Shown piece after piece: positions 26,889 to 34,569 of a stretch of DNA of 64,000 nucleotides. The notes under the pieces were generated by a model, which saw only the letters and a program-made list of their open reading frames with translations, was not told where the DNA came from and did not search any database. Position 1 is the first letter of the stretch; every line of letters begins with the position of its first letter. The translations under genes were made by a program, and so were the position numbers. The DNA is from Quisquiliibacterium transsilvanicum (GTDB lineage Bacteria > Pseudomonadota > Gammaproteobacteria > Burkholderiales > Burkholderiaceae_E), in assembly GCF_014202215.1 (NCBI RefSeq), contig NZ_JACHGB010000004.1, forward strand, positions 1 through 64,000, written 5' to 3'.

Positions 26889-28145
26889 TCAGGACGCGGC
26901 CGCCGGCACCGCCGCGCTGCCGCCCGCCAGCCTGCGCACCCGCCAGTACAGCCAGCCGGCGATCGACAGGTTGAGCAGGTTCCAGCCCATGCCGTTGAGG
27001 AAGGCCGCCTGGTAGCTGCCGGTGAGGTCGAAGATCCAGCCCGACATCCAGCCGCCCAGCGCCATGCCGAGCAGCGAAGCCAGCATCACCGCGCCGACGC
27101 GTGCGCCGGCCTCCTGAGGAGCGAAATGCTCGCGGATGATGATGGCGTAGGCGGGGACGATGCCGCCCTGGAACAGCCCGAACATCGCCGACACCACGTA
27201 GAGCGACACCAGCCCGTCGAAGGGCAGGAACAACAGCAGCGCGACGCCCTGCAGCGCCGAACCCAGCAGCAGCGTGCGGATGCCGCCGATGCGGTCGCAG
27301 ATCACCCCGGAGACCAGCCGGCTGACGATGCCGCAGGCGAGCATCAGCGAGAGCATCTCGGCGCCGCGCGCGGGGCCGAAGCCCAGGTCGCCGCAGTAGG
27401 CCACGATGTGCACCTGCGGCATGGCCATCGCGACGCAGCAGCCGATGGCGGCGATGAACAGCAGTGTCTGGGCCTGCGCCGGACGCAGGCCGAAGGGGCG
27501 GCTCCCGTCGCGCGCAGCCACTCCCGCGCTCGCCGGGGCGGCCACCGCCACCGGCGGGCGCTGGCGCATGCGCAGCGACAGCGCGAACATCCCCAGCCCG
27601 CAGACGACGCCCATCAGCATGTAGGTCTCGCGCCAGCCGATGGCCTCGATGCCGTGCTGGACGATGGGCGGCCACATGGCCCCCGCGATGTAGTTGCCGC
27701 CGGCGCAGATCGCCACCGCGATGCCGCGGCGGCGGCTCCACCACAGCGCGGTGTCCGCCATCAGCGGCGCGAAGGTGGACGACGCGCCGATGAAGCCCAG
27801 CAGGGCGTGGGCCAGGCCGAAGGCCCAGATGCTGCCGGACATGGCGGCCAGCACGTAACCTGCGCAGGTGGCGAGCGCGCCCACCCACAGCACCGGCATC
27901 AGGCCGTAGCGGTCGGCCAGCCGCCCGGTGAGCAGTCCGCCAACCCCCAGGCTGATCATCATCAGCGTGTAGGGCAGCGAGGCATCGCCGCGGCCCACGC
28001 CGAACTCGGTCTGCACCGCGGGCAGCACCACCGACACCACGTACATGCTGCTGTTGCCCAGCACCACCAGGCCGAGCGTGAACAGCAGGCGCCAGGCGGC
28101 CTGGCGGGAGTCGATCAGATCGGGGTGGGCGGGGGCGTTTCGCAT
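26889..28145 (-). CDS. MFS transporter (oxalate/formate or monocarboxylate type)
   Basis: 418 residues with about twelve membrane spans. The intracellular loop after span 2 reads GRLADRYGLMPVL, the usual MFS signature position, and similar sequence (VICDRIGGIRTLLL) follows the central loop. The central loop (AAPASAGVAARDGSRPF) separates the two halves. Overall style matches monocarboxylate/oxalate transporters; the substrate is unknown. ATG 28145 is preferred to 28259, which would add 38 hydrophilic residues and overlap the divergent NIPSNAP leader. Confidence 0.82.
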   Translation of the reverse strand: MRNAPAHPDLIDSRQAAWRLLFTLGLVVLGNSSMYVVSVVLPAVQTEFGVGRGDASLPYTLMMISLGVGGLLTGRLADRYGLMPVLWVGALATCAGYVLAAMSGSIWAFGLAHALLGFIGASSTFAPLMADTALWWSRRRGIAVAICAGGNYIAGAMWPPIVQHGIEAIGWRETYMLMGVVCGLGMFALSLRMRQRPPVAVAAPASAGVAARDGSRPFGLRPAQAQTLLFIAAIGCCVAMAMPQVHIVAYCGDLGFGPARGAEMLSLMLACGIVSRLVSGVICDRIGGIRTLLLGSALQGVALLLFLPFDGLVSLYVVSAMFGLFQGGIVPAYAIIIREHFAPQEAGARVGAVMLASLLGMALGGWMSGWIFDLTGSYQAAFLNGMGWNLLNLSIAGWLYWRVRRLAGGSAAVPAAAS

Positions 28146-28239
28146 GCCGCAAACTGTACTGGATCGGCGCAGTCTGGCATCGTCCGGCGGGTCGCTTTCG
28201 GAAGGCCGATGCGGCAGACGCCACAACCCTGGAGACCTC

Positions 28240-28566
28240 ATGCTTTTCGACGTCCGCACCTACACCTGCAAGCCCGGAATGATCAAGCGCCACCTGGCGC
28301 TCTACCAGCAGCTGGGGCTCGCGCCGCAGTCGCGCAATCTCGGCGAGCCCTTCGCCTTCCTGGTCACCGAGACCGGCAACGTCAACCAGTACATCCACAT
28401 CTGGGCCTACGCGAACGCTGCCGACCGCGAGCAGCGCCGCGCCGCCCTGTGGACGGATCCGGAGTGGCTGGCCTACACCGTCGAGAGCGCGAAGCTGGGC
28501 GCGCTGGAGGCCCAGGAGAACCGGCTGATGACGCCGGCGGAGTTCTTCAGGCCGGGACCGAAATGA
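28240..28566 (+). CDS. NIPSNAP family protein
   Basis: 108 residues matching NIPSNAP (dimeric alpha-beta barrel): MLFDVRTYTCKPGMIKRHLA, VNQYIHIWAYANAADREQRR and WTDPEWLAYT. Function is unknown; such genes often sit in degradation clusters. GGAG lies six bases before ATG 28240. Its stop overlaps the cupin start (ATGA), so both are co-translated, and the pair is divergent from the MFS gene. Confidence 0.85.
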   Translation: MLFDVRTYTCKPGMIKRHLALYQQLGLAPQSRNLGEPFAFLVTETGNVNQYIHIWAYANAADREQRRAALWTDPEWLAYTVESAKLGALEAQENRLMTPAEFFRPGPK

Positions 28567-28919
28567 GCACGCCAGCGCAGCGGGAAACCCGGGTCGAGAT
28601 TCTCAAGGATCTCCTGCAGTGCCAGCAGAAGGCGGTGGTCAGCCGCATGCTGGTGAAGAACACCGGCGGCAGCGTGACCATGTTCGCCTTCGACAAGGGC
28701 GAAGGCCTGAGCGAGCACACCGCGCCCTACGACGCACTGCTGGTGGGGGTCGAGGGCGAGGCGGACGTGCGCATCGCAGGGGTCACGCACCGCCTCGGCG
28801 AGGGGCAGACCGTGCTGATCCCTGCGACGGCTCCGCATTCCGTAGATCCCGTGACGCCTTTCAAGATGCTGCTGGTGATGATCCGGGGAGAGATTCCGGA
28901 GACGGCCTCGCCGCGCTGA
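28563..28919 (+). CDS. Cupin-fold protein
   Basis: 118 residues forming a single cupin barrel: GSVTMFAFDKGEGLSEHTAPYDALLVGVEGE contains the first His/Glu-type motif and VLIPATAPHSVDPVTPFKMLLVM the second. Metal-binding residues are partly preserved (His in SEHTAP and APHSV). Such cupins act as small sensors or isomerases; the role here is unknown. It converges closely with the padR-like gene (8 bases). Confidence 0.8.
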   Translation: MSTPAQRETRVEILKDLLQCQQKAVVSRMLVKNTGGSVTMFAFDKGEGLSEHTAPYDALLVGVEGEADVRIAGVTHRLGEGQTVLIPATAPHSVDPVTPFKMLLVMIRGEIPETASPR

Positions 28920-28927
28920 GGCCCGTC

Positions 28928-29467
28928 TCAGCGCTGTGCCGGCATCGCCAGGATCTCCAGCGCCTCGCGGTACAGCTCGATCCGCTGCGTCGCCATCCGG
29001 ATTCCGGATCTGAGAACCAGGTGCTGCAGCCTGCGCTCGCGCGTCATCTGCTCGTCGGAAAAGTCGCGCGCCTCGATCTCCCGGTAGAGGGCGAGCATCC
29101 GTTTCTCCTCCTCCAGCTTCTCGCGGACCTGCGCGTCCAGCCCGCTCTGGCCGAGCGCGGCCTCGGCGCGCATGCGCACGAAGAACTCGTCGCGCACTGT
29201 GCGCGAGCCCAGGTCCGATCCTGTCCAGCGCCGCAGTTCACGCTTGCCCGCGGGAAGCACACGCCAGGCGCGTTGCCGCCCCGGACCTTGCTCGACCGGT
29301 TGCGAGGCGACCCAGCCTGCCTCTTCGAGGCGGCCGAGTTCCCGGTAGATCTGCTGGTGCGTGGCCTGCCAGAAGTAGCCGATCGACCGGTCGAAACGGC
29401 GTGCCAGTCCGGCGCCGGTGGCGGGACGTTCGGTGAGTGCGGTCAGGATCGCGTGGGGCAGGGACAT
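28928..29467 (-). CDS. PadR-family transcriptional regulator
   Basis: 179 residues: an N-terminal winged helix (LPHAILTALTERPATGAGLARRFD, QIYRELGRLEEAGWV) and a C-terminal helical dimerisation part with a coiled segment (LEEEKRMLALYREIEARDF), the type seen in PadR-s1/s2 regulators that sense aromatic acids. It is transcribed away from the nitronate monooxygenase gene at 29631, and two identical dyads lie in the shared intergenic region, so it probably represses that gene and possibly itself. The ligand is unknown. Confidence 0.87.
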   Translation of the reverse strand: MSLPHAILTALTERPATGAGLARRFDRSIGYFWQATHQQIYRELGRLEEAGWVASQPVEQGPGRQRAWRVLPAGKRELRRWTGSDLGSRTVRDEFFVRMRAEAALGQSGLDAQVREKLEEEKRMLALYREIEARDFSDEQMTRERRLQHLVLRSGIRMATQRIELYREALEILAMPAQR

Positions 29468-29523
29468 CGGATGGGGATCGGCTGCGCGATGGGGCAGTCG
29501 GCATCTTGCCGCATTGCTCGAAT

Positions 29524-29577
29524 TGCAACCAGTTGCATCCTGTTCGTCGCTGCGTTATTTTATTGCAACCAGTTGCA
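29524..29577. promoter_or_regulatory. Twin operator and promoter in front of the nitronate monooxygenase gene
   Basis: The perfect dyad TGCAAC-CA-GTTGCA occurs twice, at 29524-29537 and 29564-29577, exactly 40 bases apart. A sigma-70-type promoter is embedded: -35 TTGCAT (29533-29538) lies in the first dyad, then a 17-base spacer, then -10 TATTTT (29556-29561) directly before the second dyad. A PadR dimer on each dyad would cover the promoter and the start point, so repression of the rightward gene is the simplest reading. Confidence 0.75.
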
Positions 29578-29630
29578 TATCCAGTCCCGGCGCCAGCCGA
29601 CGGTCGCCGCCCAACCTCCGGGAGAAACCG

Positions 29631-30599
29631 ATGTCCCTGCCTCCGATCCTCACCGAGCGCCTGCGCCTGCCCGTCGTGGCGTCGCCGCTGTTCATCATCT
29701 CCAATCCCGACCTGGTCATTGCGCAGTGCAAGGCCGGCATCGTGGGTTCCTTCCCCGCCTTGAACGCGCGCCCGGCAGAGCTGCTCGACGAGTGGCTGCA
29801 CCGCATCAAGGCCGAGCTCGCCGAGCATGACCGCCTGCACCCGGAGCGGCCGTCCGCGCCGTTCGCGGTGAACCAGATCGTGCACAAGTCGAACGACCGG
29901 CTGGATCACGACCTGGAAGCCTGCGTGCACCACAAGGTGCCGATCGTGATCACCTCGCTGGGTGCGCGCCGCGAGGTCAACGACGCGATCCACAGCTACG
30001 GCGGCATCGTGCTGCACGACGTCATCGACAACGCCTTCGCGAAGAAGGCGATCGAGAAGGGCGCTGACGGCCTGATCGCGGTAGCGGCGGGCGCGGGCGG
30101 CCACGCCGGCTTCCAGTCGCCGCTGGCGCTGATCCAGGAGATTCGCCAGTGGTTCGACGGTCCGCTTCTGCTGTCCGGCGCAATCGCGTCGGGCCGATCG
30201 ATCCTCGCGGCGCTGGCGATGGGTGCCGACATGGCCTACATTGGCTCGGCCTTCATCGCGACCCGGGAAGCCAACGCGGTCGAGGGCTACAAGAAGATGA
30301 TCACCGAGTGCGGCGCGGGCGACATCGTCCACACCAACCTGATCACCGGCGTGCATGGCAATTACCTGAAGCCCTCGCTGGTCGCCGCGGGTCTCGACCC
30401 CGACAGGCTGCCGACCAGCGACCCTTCCAAGATGGACTTCGGCTCGAACCGCCAGAAGCCCAAGGCCTGGAAGGAAATCTGGGGCTGCGGCCAGGGGATC
30501 GGCGTGCTGAACGAAGTGCAGAGCGCCGGCGAACTGGTCGACCGGTTCGAAGCGGAGTACGAGGCGGCGCGCGCGCAGCTGTTCAGGCGCGTCGCCTGA
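29631..30599 (+). CDS. Nitronate monooxygenase family protein
   Basis: 322 residues of the FMN-dependent TIM-barrel nitronate monooxygenase/2-nitropropane dioxygenase family: LPVVASPLFIISNPDLVIAQ near the start, IVGSFPALNARP, VAAGAGGHAGFQSPLALIQEI with the GGHxG flavin motif, and LLLSGAIASGRSILAALAMGADMAYIGSAFI. It oxidises alkyl nitronates; enoyl-reductase-like relatives exist. ATG 29631 follows GGGAGAAACCG. It is under the putative PadR promoter and runs into the acyl-CoA synthetase gene. Confidence 0.87.
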   Translation: MSLPPILTERLRLPVVASPLFIISNPDLVIAQCKAGIVGSFPALNARPAELLDEWLHRIKAELAEHDRLHPERPSAPFAVNQIVHKSNDRLDHDLEACVHHKVPIVITSLGARREVNDAIHSYGGIVLHDVIDNAFAKKAIEKGADGLIAVAAGAGGHAGFQSPLALIQEIRQWFDGPLLLSGAIASGRSILAALAMGADMAYIGSAFIATREANAVEGYKKMITECGAGDIVHTNLITGVHGNYLKPSLVAAGLDPDRLPTSDPSKMDFGSNRQKPKAWKEIWGCGQGIGVLNEVQSAGELVDRFEAEYEAARAQLFRRVA

Positions 30600-30622
30600 G
30601 CCCATAGCCCAAGGGAGTCCAG

Positions 30623-32197
30623 ATGACCCTGATGATTGCCCCGATCGCGCGCCGCCGCGGTGACGCACCTGCGCTGATCGACGAGCAGGGCCAGCGCAGC
30701 TGGGCCGAGCTGGAGTCGCGCGCCAACCGGCTCGTTCGTGCGCTGCGGGCTGCGGGCCTCGCGCCCGGCGACCGGATCGCGCTGTTCGCGGGCAACAGCC
30801 GCGCGGTGTTCGAGCTGGCGGCGGCGGCCTCGCACGCTGGCATCAGCTACGTGCCCGTCAACTGGCATCTCACGGTGGACGAGCTCGCCCACGTGCTGGC
30901 GGACTCCGGTGCGCTGGGTCTGTTCACCGACACGCGCTTCGCGGGGGTCGCGGCGCAGGCGCTGGCGCGGGTGCCGGCCGCGGGCAGCCGTTTGGCGGTG
31001 TGCGCGGCCATCGGGCCGGGGCAGCCGGCGCCGGCGGGCTTCCAGGACTTCGAGGCGCTGGTCGCGTCGCAGGCGGACGATTCCGATCCGCCGGACCAGA
31101 TGCAGGGCGGGCCGATGTTCTACACGTCCGGCACCACCGGGCGGCCCAAGGGCGTGGTGCGCCCCGGCGCGGGGCTGCAGCCGGCCGAGGGCCTGCGCCT
31201 GCTGGCCGAGGGCCTGATGGGCAGCCTGGAGCTGCCGCCCGACGGCACCACGCTGCTGTGCGGGCCCTACTACCACTCGGCGCAGTTCGGCTGGTCCTTC
31301 TACCCGATGCTGATGGGCTCCACGGTGGTGATGTCCCAGCGCTTCGACGCGCAGCAGACGCTGGAGCTGATCGACGCGCACCGGGTCACCAACGTGCACC
31401 TCGTGCCGACCCAGTTCATCCGGCAGCTGCGGCTGCCGCCCGAGGTGAAGTCGCGCTTCGATGGCAGCTCGCTCGTGCGCGTCTGGCACGGCGCCGCGCC
31501 CTGCCCGCCGCAGGTCAAGCGCGAGATGATCGACTGGTGGGGGCCGTGCATCCACGAGTATTACGGCTCCACCGAGGGCTCGGTGGTGACCGGGATCTCG
31601 TCGCAGGAATGGCTGGAGCGGCCGGCATCGGTGGGGCGGGCGACCTTCCAGACCGACGCGATCATCCTGCGCGACGACGGCAGCGAGGCCGCGCCGGGCG
31701 AGCAGGGCACCATCTACATGCGCAGCCGGCGCGGCATCGACGTCGCGTATCACAACGACCCGGACAAGACCGCGGAGGCGCATCGCGGCGCCGGCCTCTT
31801 CACCACCGGCGACGTCGGCTGGATCGACGCCGAGGGCTACCTGTACCTGACCGACCGCAAGATCGACATGATCATCTCTGGCGGGGTGAACATCTACCCG
31901 GCGGAAATCGAGGCGGCGCTGGCCTCGCACCCCCAGGTGCAGGACGTGGCGGTGATCGGCGTGCCGCACGCCGAGTTTGGCGAGGAGGTCAAGGCGGTGG
32001 TGCAGCCAGTCCCGGGCACGGAGGCCGGCCCCGCATTGGCCGAAGCGCTCGAGCGTCATTGCCGCGCGGCGCTGGCCGGCTACAAGGTGCCGCGCTCCTT
32101 CGATTTCCGCGACGAGATGCCGCGCACCGAGACCGGCAAGCTGCAGAAGCGCCTGCTGCGCGACGCCTACTGGCAGGGGGCGCAGCGCAGGATCTGA
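30623..32197 (+). CDS. AMP-forming acyl-CoA synthetase/ligase
   Basis: 524 residues of the ANL superfamily: P-loop-like YTSGTTGRPKGVV near residue 167, the adenylate-binding region EYYGSTEGSV, TTGDVGWIDAEGYLYLTDR with the key Asp, and catalytic Lys in RTETGKLQKRLLRD near the C-terminus. It activates a carboxylic acid to its acyl-CoA; an aromatic or short acid is inferred from context. GGGAG lies before ATG 30623. It probably shares the PadR-controlled transcript with the upstream gene. Confidence 0.9.
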   Translation: MTLMIAPIARRRGDAPALIDEQGQRSWAELESRANRLVRALRAAGLAPGDRIALFAGNSRAVFELAAAASHAGISYVPVNWHLTVDELAHVLADSGALGLFTDTRFAGVAAQALARVPAAGSRLAVCAAIGPGQPAPAGFQDFEALVASQADDSDPPDQMQGGPMFYTSGTTGRPKGVVRPGAGLQPAEGLRLLAEGLMGSLELPPDGTTLLCGPYYHSAQFGWSFYPMLMGSTVVMSQRFDAQQTLELIDAHRVTNVHLVPTQFIRQLRLPPEVKSRFDGSSLVRVWHGAAPCPPQVKREMIDWWGPCIHEYYGSTEGSVVTGISSQEWLERPASVGRATFQTDAIILRDDGSEAAPGEQGTIYMRSRRGIDVAYHNDPDKTAEAHRGAGLFTTGDVGWIDAEGYLYLTDRKIDMIISGGVNIYPAEIEAALASHPQVQDVAVIGVPHAEFGEEVKAVVQPVPGTEAGPALAEALERHCRAALAGYKVPRSFDFRDEMPRTETGKLQKRLLRDAYWQGAQRRI

Positions 32198-32232
32198 GGG
32201 TGGGGGGATCCGTCGCGAGGGGGGCGTAACGA

Positions 32233-32280
32233 TCGAAGGGGATCGCGTCGCTCGAAGGAGATCGCATTGCTCGAAGGGGC
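32233..32280. repeat. 19-base tandem repeat, 2.5 copies, upstream of a Bug receptor gene
   Basis: Units TCGAAGGGGATCGCGTCGC (32233-32251) and TCGAAGGAGATCGCATTGC (32252-32270) are tandem with three differences, and a partial third copy TCGAAGGGGC follows to 32280. No gene overlaps them. They lie 113-160 bases before the receptor start, so they may be regulatory or neutral. Confidence 0.65.
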
Positions 32281-32323
32281 GCGCCCTGAGCTTCCCGGGG
32301 CCGGCTCGGCAGGCCCGGGTAAA

Positions 32324-32347
32324 CCCGGGAGGCCTCCCGGGTAAAAT
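32324..32347 (+). promoter_or_regulatory. Perfect palindrome abutting a TAAAATC -10 element
   Basis: CCCGGGAGGCCTCCCGGG (32324-32341) is an 18-base perfect palindrome directly followed by TAAAATCGC (32342). The decamer CCCGGGTAAA occurs at both 32314-32323 and 32336-32345. A repressor or activator dimer on the palindrome would sit against the -10 of the Bug receptor gene 51 bases downstream. Confidence 0.5.
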
Positions 32348-32392
32348 CGCCCCCGGCCACAGAGCCAGGCAACGCAATCACAAGGATCCTCC

Positions 32393-33406
32393 ATGTCCCT
32401 CCGCAAGCCCTCCTTCCCCTCGTCCGTTCCCGCGGTTTCCCGTCGCAAGCTGCTCGGCGGCGCGCTCGCCGCCGCCGCCGTGGGCGTCGCTCCGGCCTCG
32501 TCCGTATTCGCCAAGGCCGCGTATCCGACCCGGCCGGTGTCGCTGCTGGTGCCGTTCCCGCCCGGCAGCGCGACCGACGCGGTCGCCCGCGCGCTTGCCA
32601 CCCAGGTGTCCGCCACGCTGGGCCAGCAGATGATCGTCGAGAACCGCCCCGGCGCCGCCGGCACGCTGGCCTCCGGCATCGTCGCGCAGTCGAAGAAGCC
32701 GGACGGCTACCAGATCGCGATCGCGCCGGCGACGCTCTTCAAGGTGCCGCACATGCAGAAGGTGCCTTACGACCCGCTGAAGGACCTCACCTACATCATG
32801 GGCTTCTCCGGCTACACCTTCGGGCTGGTGGTGCCGGAGTCGTCGCCCTGGAAGACCTACCAGGAGTTCATCGCCTACGCCAAGGCGAACCCCGGCAAGA
32901 TCAACGTCGGCGCCAGCGGCGCGGGCAGCACCGGCCACGCGGCCACGCTCAAGCTCGCCGAGAAGACCGGCGCCGACCTGAACTACGTCCCGTTCAAGGG
33001 CGGTTCCGAAGTGCTGCAGGCCTTCGTCGGCGGCCACATCAATGCGGTGCTGGACGGCGGCTGGGCGCAGGCGGAGAAGCAGGGCAAGGGCCGCGTGCTG
33101 CTGATGTTCACCGAGAAGCGCCTGCCGCGCCTGAAGGACGTGCCGACCGCGCTGGAGGTGGGCGTCGATCACGTCGCGCGCAGCCCGATCGGTCTGGTCG
33201 GCCCCAAGGGCATGGACCCGGCGGTGGTCAGGGTGATCCACGACGCGTTCAAGGGCGCGCTGTCGGACGCCTCGTACCGGCGCTATCTCGAGACCTTCGA
33301 CCTGAACGATGCCTACCTGAGCGGCCAGGACTGGTATGCGCTCGCCCAGCGCATGTGGGTCGAGGAGCGCAAGACGCTCGAGTCGCTGGGGATGCTGCAG
33401 CAGTAA
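32393..33406 (+). CDS. Bug/TctC-type tripartite-transport substrate-binding protein
   Basis: 337 residues: a twin-arginine-like leader (SRRKLLGGALAAAAVGVAPASSVFA) followed by the Bug fold with the hallmark YPTRPVSLLVPFPPGSATD and GAAGT segments. These periplasmic receptors bind carboxylates for tripartite tricarboxylate transporters or serve as sensors; no TctA/TctB genes are adjacent. It is the first of two near-identical tandem copies. ATG 32393, 51 bases after a TAAAATC element. Confidence 0.9.
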   Translation: MSLRKPSFPSSVPAVSRRKLLGGALAAAAVGVAPASSVFAKAAYPTRPVSLLVPFPPGSATDAVARALATQVSATLGQQMIVENRPGAAGTLASGIVAQSKKPDGYQIAIAPATLFKVPHMQKVPYDPLKDLTYIMGFSGYTFGLVVPESSPWKTYQEFIAYAKANPGKINVGASGAGSTGHAATLKLAEKTGADLNYVPFKGGSEVLQAFVGGHINAVLDGGWAQAEKQGKGRVLLMFTEKRLPRLKDVPTALEVGVDHVARSPIGLVGPKGMDPAVVRVIHDAFKGALSDASYRRYLETFDLNDAYLSGQDWYALAQRMWVEERKTLESLGMLQQ

Positions 33407-33434
33407 ACGGACGTCGCGGGGTGTGGAATCGCCC

Positions 33435-33440
33435 TAGAAT
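33435..33440 (+). promoter_or_regulatory. -10-like element TAGAATCG before the second Bug gene
   Basis: CCCTAGAATCGGGC is placed 36 bases before the start codon, repeating the TA(A/G)AATC pattern seen before the first copy. This suggests that the second receptor has its own promoter. Confidence 0.4.
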
Positions 33441-33470
33441 CGGGCCAGACCACGACACGAGGAGACTTCC

Positions 33471-34484
33471 ATGCCCCGCCACGATCACGCTTCCCTTTTC
33501 ATCCCGCCCGCGCTCACGCGCCGCCGCCTGCTCGGCGGTGCGCTCGCGGCAGCTGCCGTAGGCGCCACCCCTGGCGCGTCGGTCTTCGCGCAGGCCGCTT
33601 ACCCGACCCGGCCGGTGTCGCTGCTGGTGCCGTTCCCGCCCGGCAGCGCCACCGACGCGATCGCCCGCGCGCTCGCGCCGCAGGTGTCCAAGGCCCTTGG
33701 CCAGCAGCTGGTGGTCGAGAACCGGCCTGGCGCTGCCGGCACGATGGCCACCGGCATCGTCGCGCAGTCCAAGACCCCGGACGGCTACCAGATCGCGATC
33801 GCGCCGGCCACCGTGTTCAAGGTGCCGCATATGCAGAAGGTGCCCTACGAGCCGCTGAAGGACCTGACCTACATCATGGGCTTCTCCGGCTACACCTTTG
33901 CGCTGGTGGTGCCGGAGTCGTCGCCCTGGAAAACCTTCCAGGAGTTCATCGCCTATGCGAAGGCCAACCCGGGCAAGATCAACGTCGGCACCAGCGGCGC
34001 GGCCAGCACCGGCCACGCGGCCACCATGCGCCTGGCGCAGAGGACCGGGGCCGACCTGAACCACATCCCCTTCAAGGGCGGCTCCGAGGTGCTTCAGGCC
34101 TTCATCGGCGGCCACATCAACGCGGTGCTGGACGGCGGCTGGGCGCAGGTGGAGAAGCAGGGCAAGGGACGAGTGCTGCTGGCCTTCACTGCCAAGCGCA
34201 TGCCGCGCCTGCCGGACGTGCCGACCGCAATCGAGCTGGGCATCCAGCACGTCGCCCGCAGCCCGATCGGGCTGGTGGGGCCGAAGGGCATGGACCCCGC
34301 GGTGGTCAAGACGATCCACGACGCCTTCAAGGGCGCGCTGTCGGACCCCACCTACCGCCGCTACCTCGAGACCTACGACCTCGAGGACGCCTACCTGAGC
34401 GGCGCTGACTGGTATGCGCTGGCCCAGAAGATGTGGGTCGACGAGCGCAAGATCCTCGAAGAGCTGGACATGCTGCCGAAGTGA
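33471..34484 (+). CDS. Bug/TctC-type substrate-binding protein, tandem paralogue
   Basis: 337 residues, the same length as the preceding receptor and identical by eye at roughly four in five or more positions, including YPTRPVSLLVPFPPGSATDA and PFKGGSEVLQAF. The leader (TRRRLLGGALAAAAVGATPGASVFA) differs in detail. It arose by tandem duplication; differences cluster in the leader and in surface positions. Divergence of ligand preference is possible but not shown. A separate TAGAATC promoter precedes it. Confidence 0.9.
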   Translation: MPRHDHASLFIPPALTRRRLLGGALAAAAVGATPGASVFAQAAYPTRPVSLLVPFPPGSATDAIARALAPQVSKALGQQLVVENRPGAAGTMATGIVAQSKTPDGYQIAIAPATVFKVPHMQKVPYEPLKDLTYIMGFSGYTFALVVPESSPWKTFQEFIAYAKANPGKINVGTSGAASTGHAATMRLAQRTGADLNHIPFKGGSEVLQAFIGGHINAVLDGGWAQVEKQGKGRVLLAFTAKRMPRLPDVPTAIELGIQHVARSPIGLVGPKGMDPAVVKTIHDAFKGALSDPTYRRYLETYDLEDAYLSGADWYALAQKMWVDERKILEELDMLPK

Positions 34485-34494
34485 TGGCGTCGCG

Positions 34495-34549
34495 CCCCGG
34501 CCCTGGCCGGGGTGCATGACGCGGGCGCCCGCCGGTCGGCGGCGCCCGC
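34495..34549. other. Two GC-rich hairpins between convergent genes
   Basis: CCCCGGCC-CT-GGCCGGGG (34495-34512) and GCGGGCGCC...GGCGCCCGC (34521-34549) are perfect stems between the Bug receptor stop and the ABC receptor stop. Neither has a T-run, so Rho-independent termination is uncertain. Confidence 0.45.
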
Positions 34550-34569
34550 GCGAGCGCGCCGCGGTGCGC

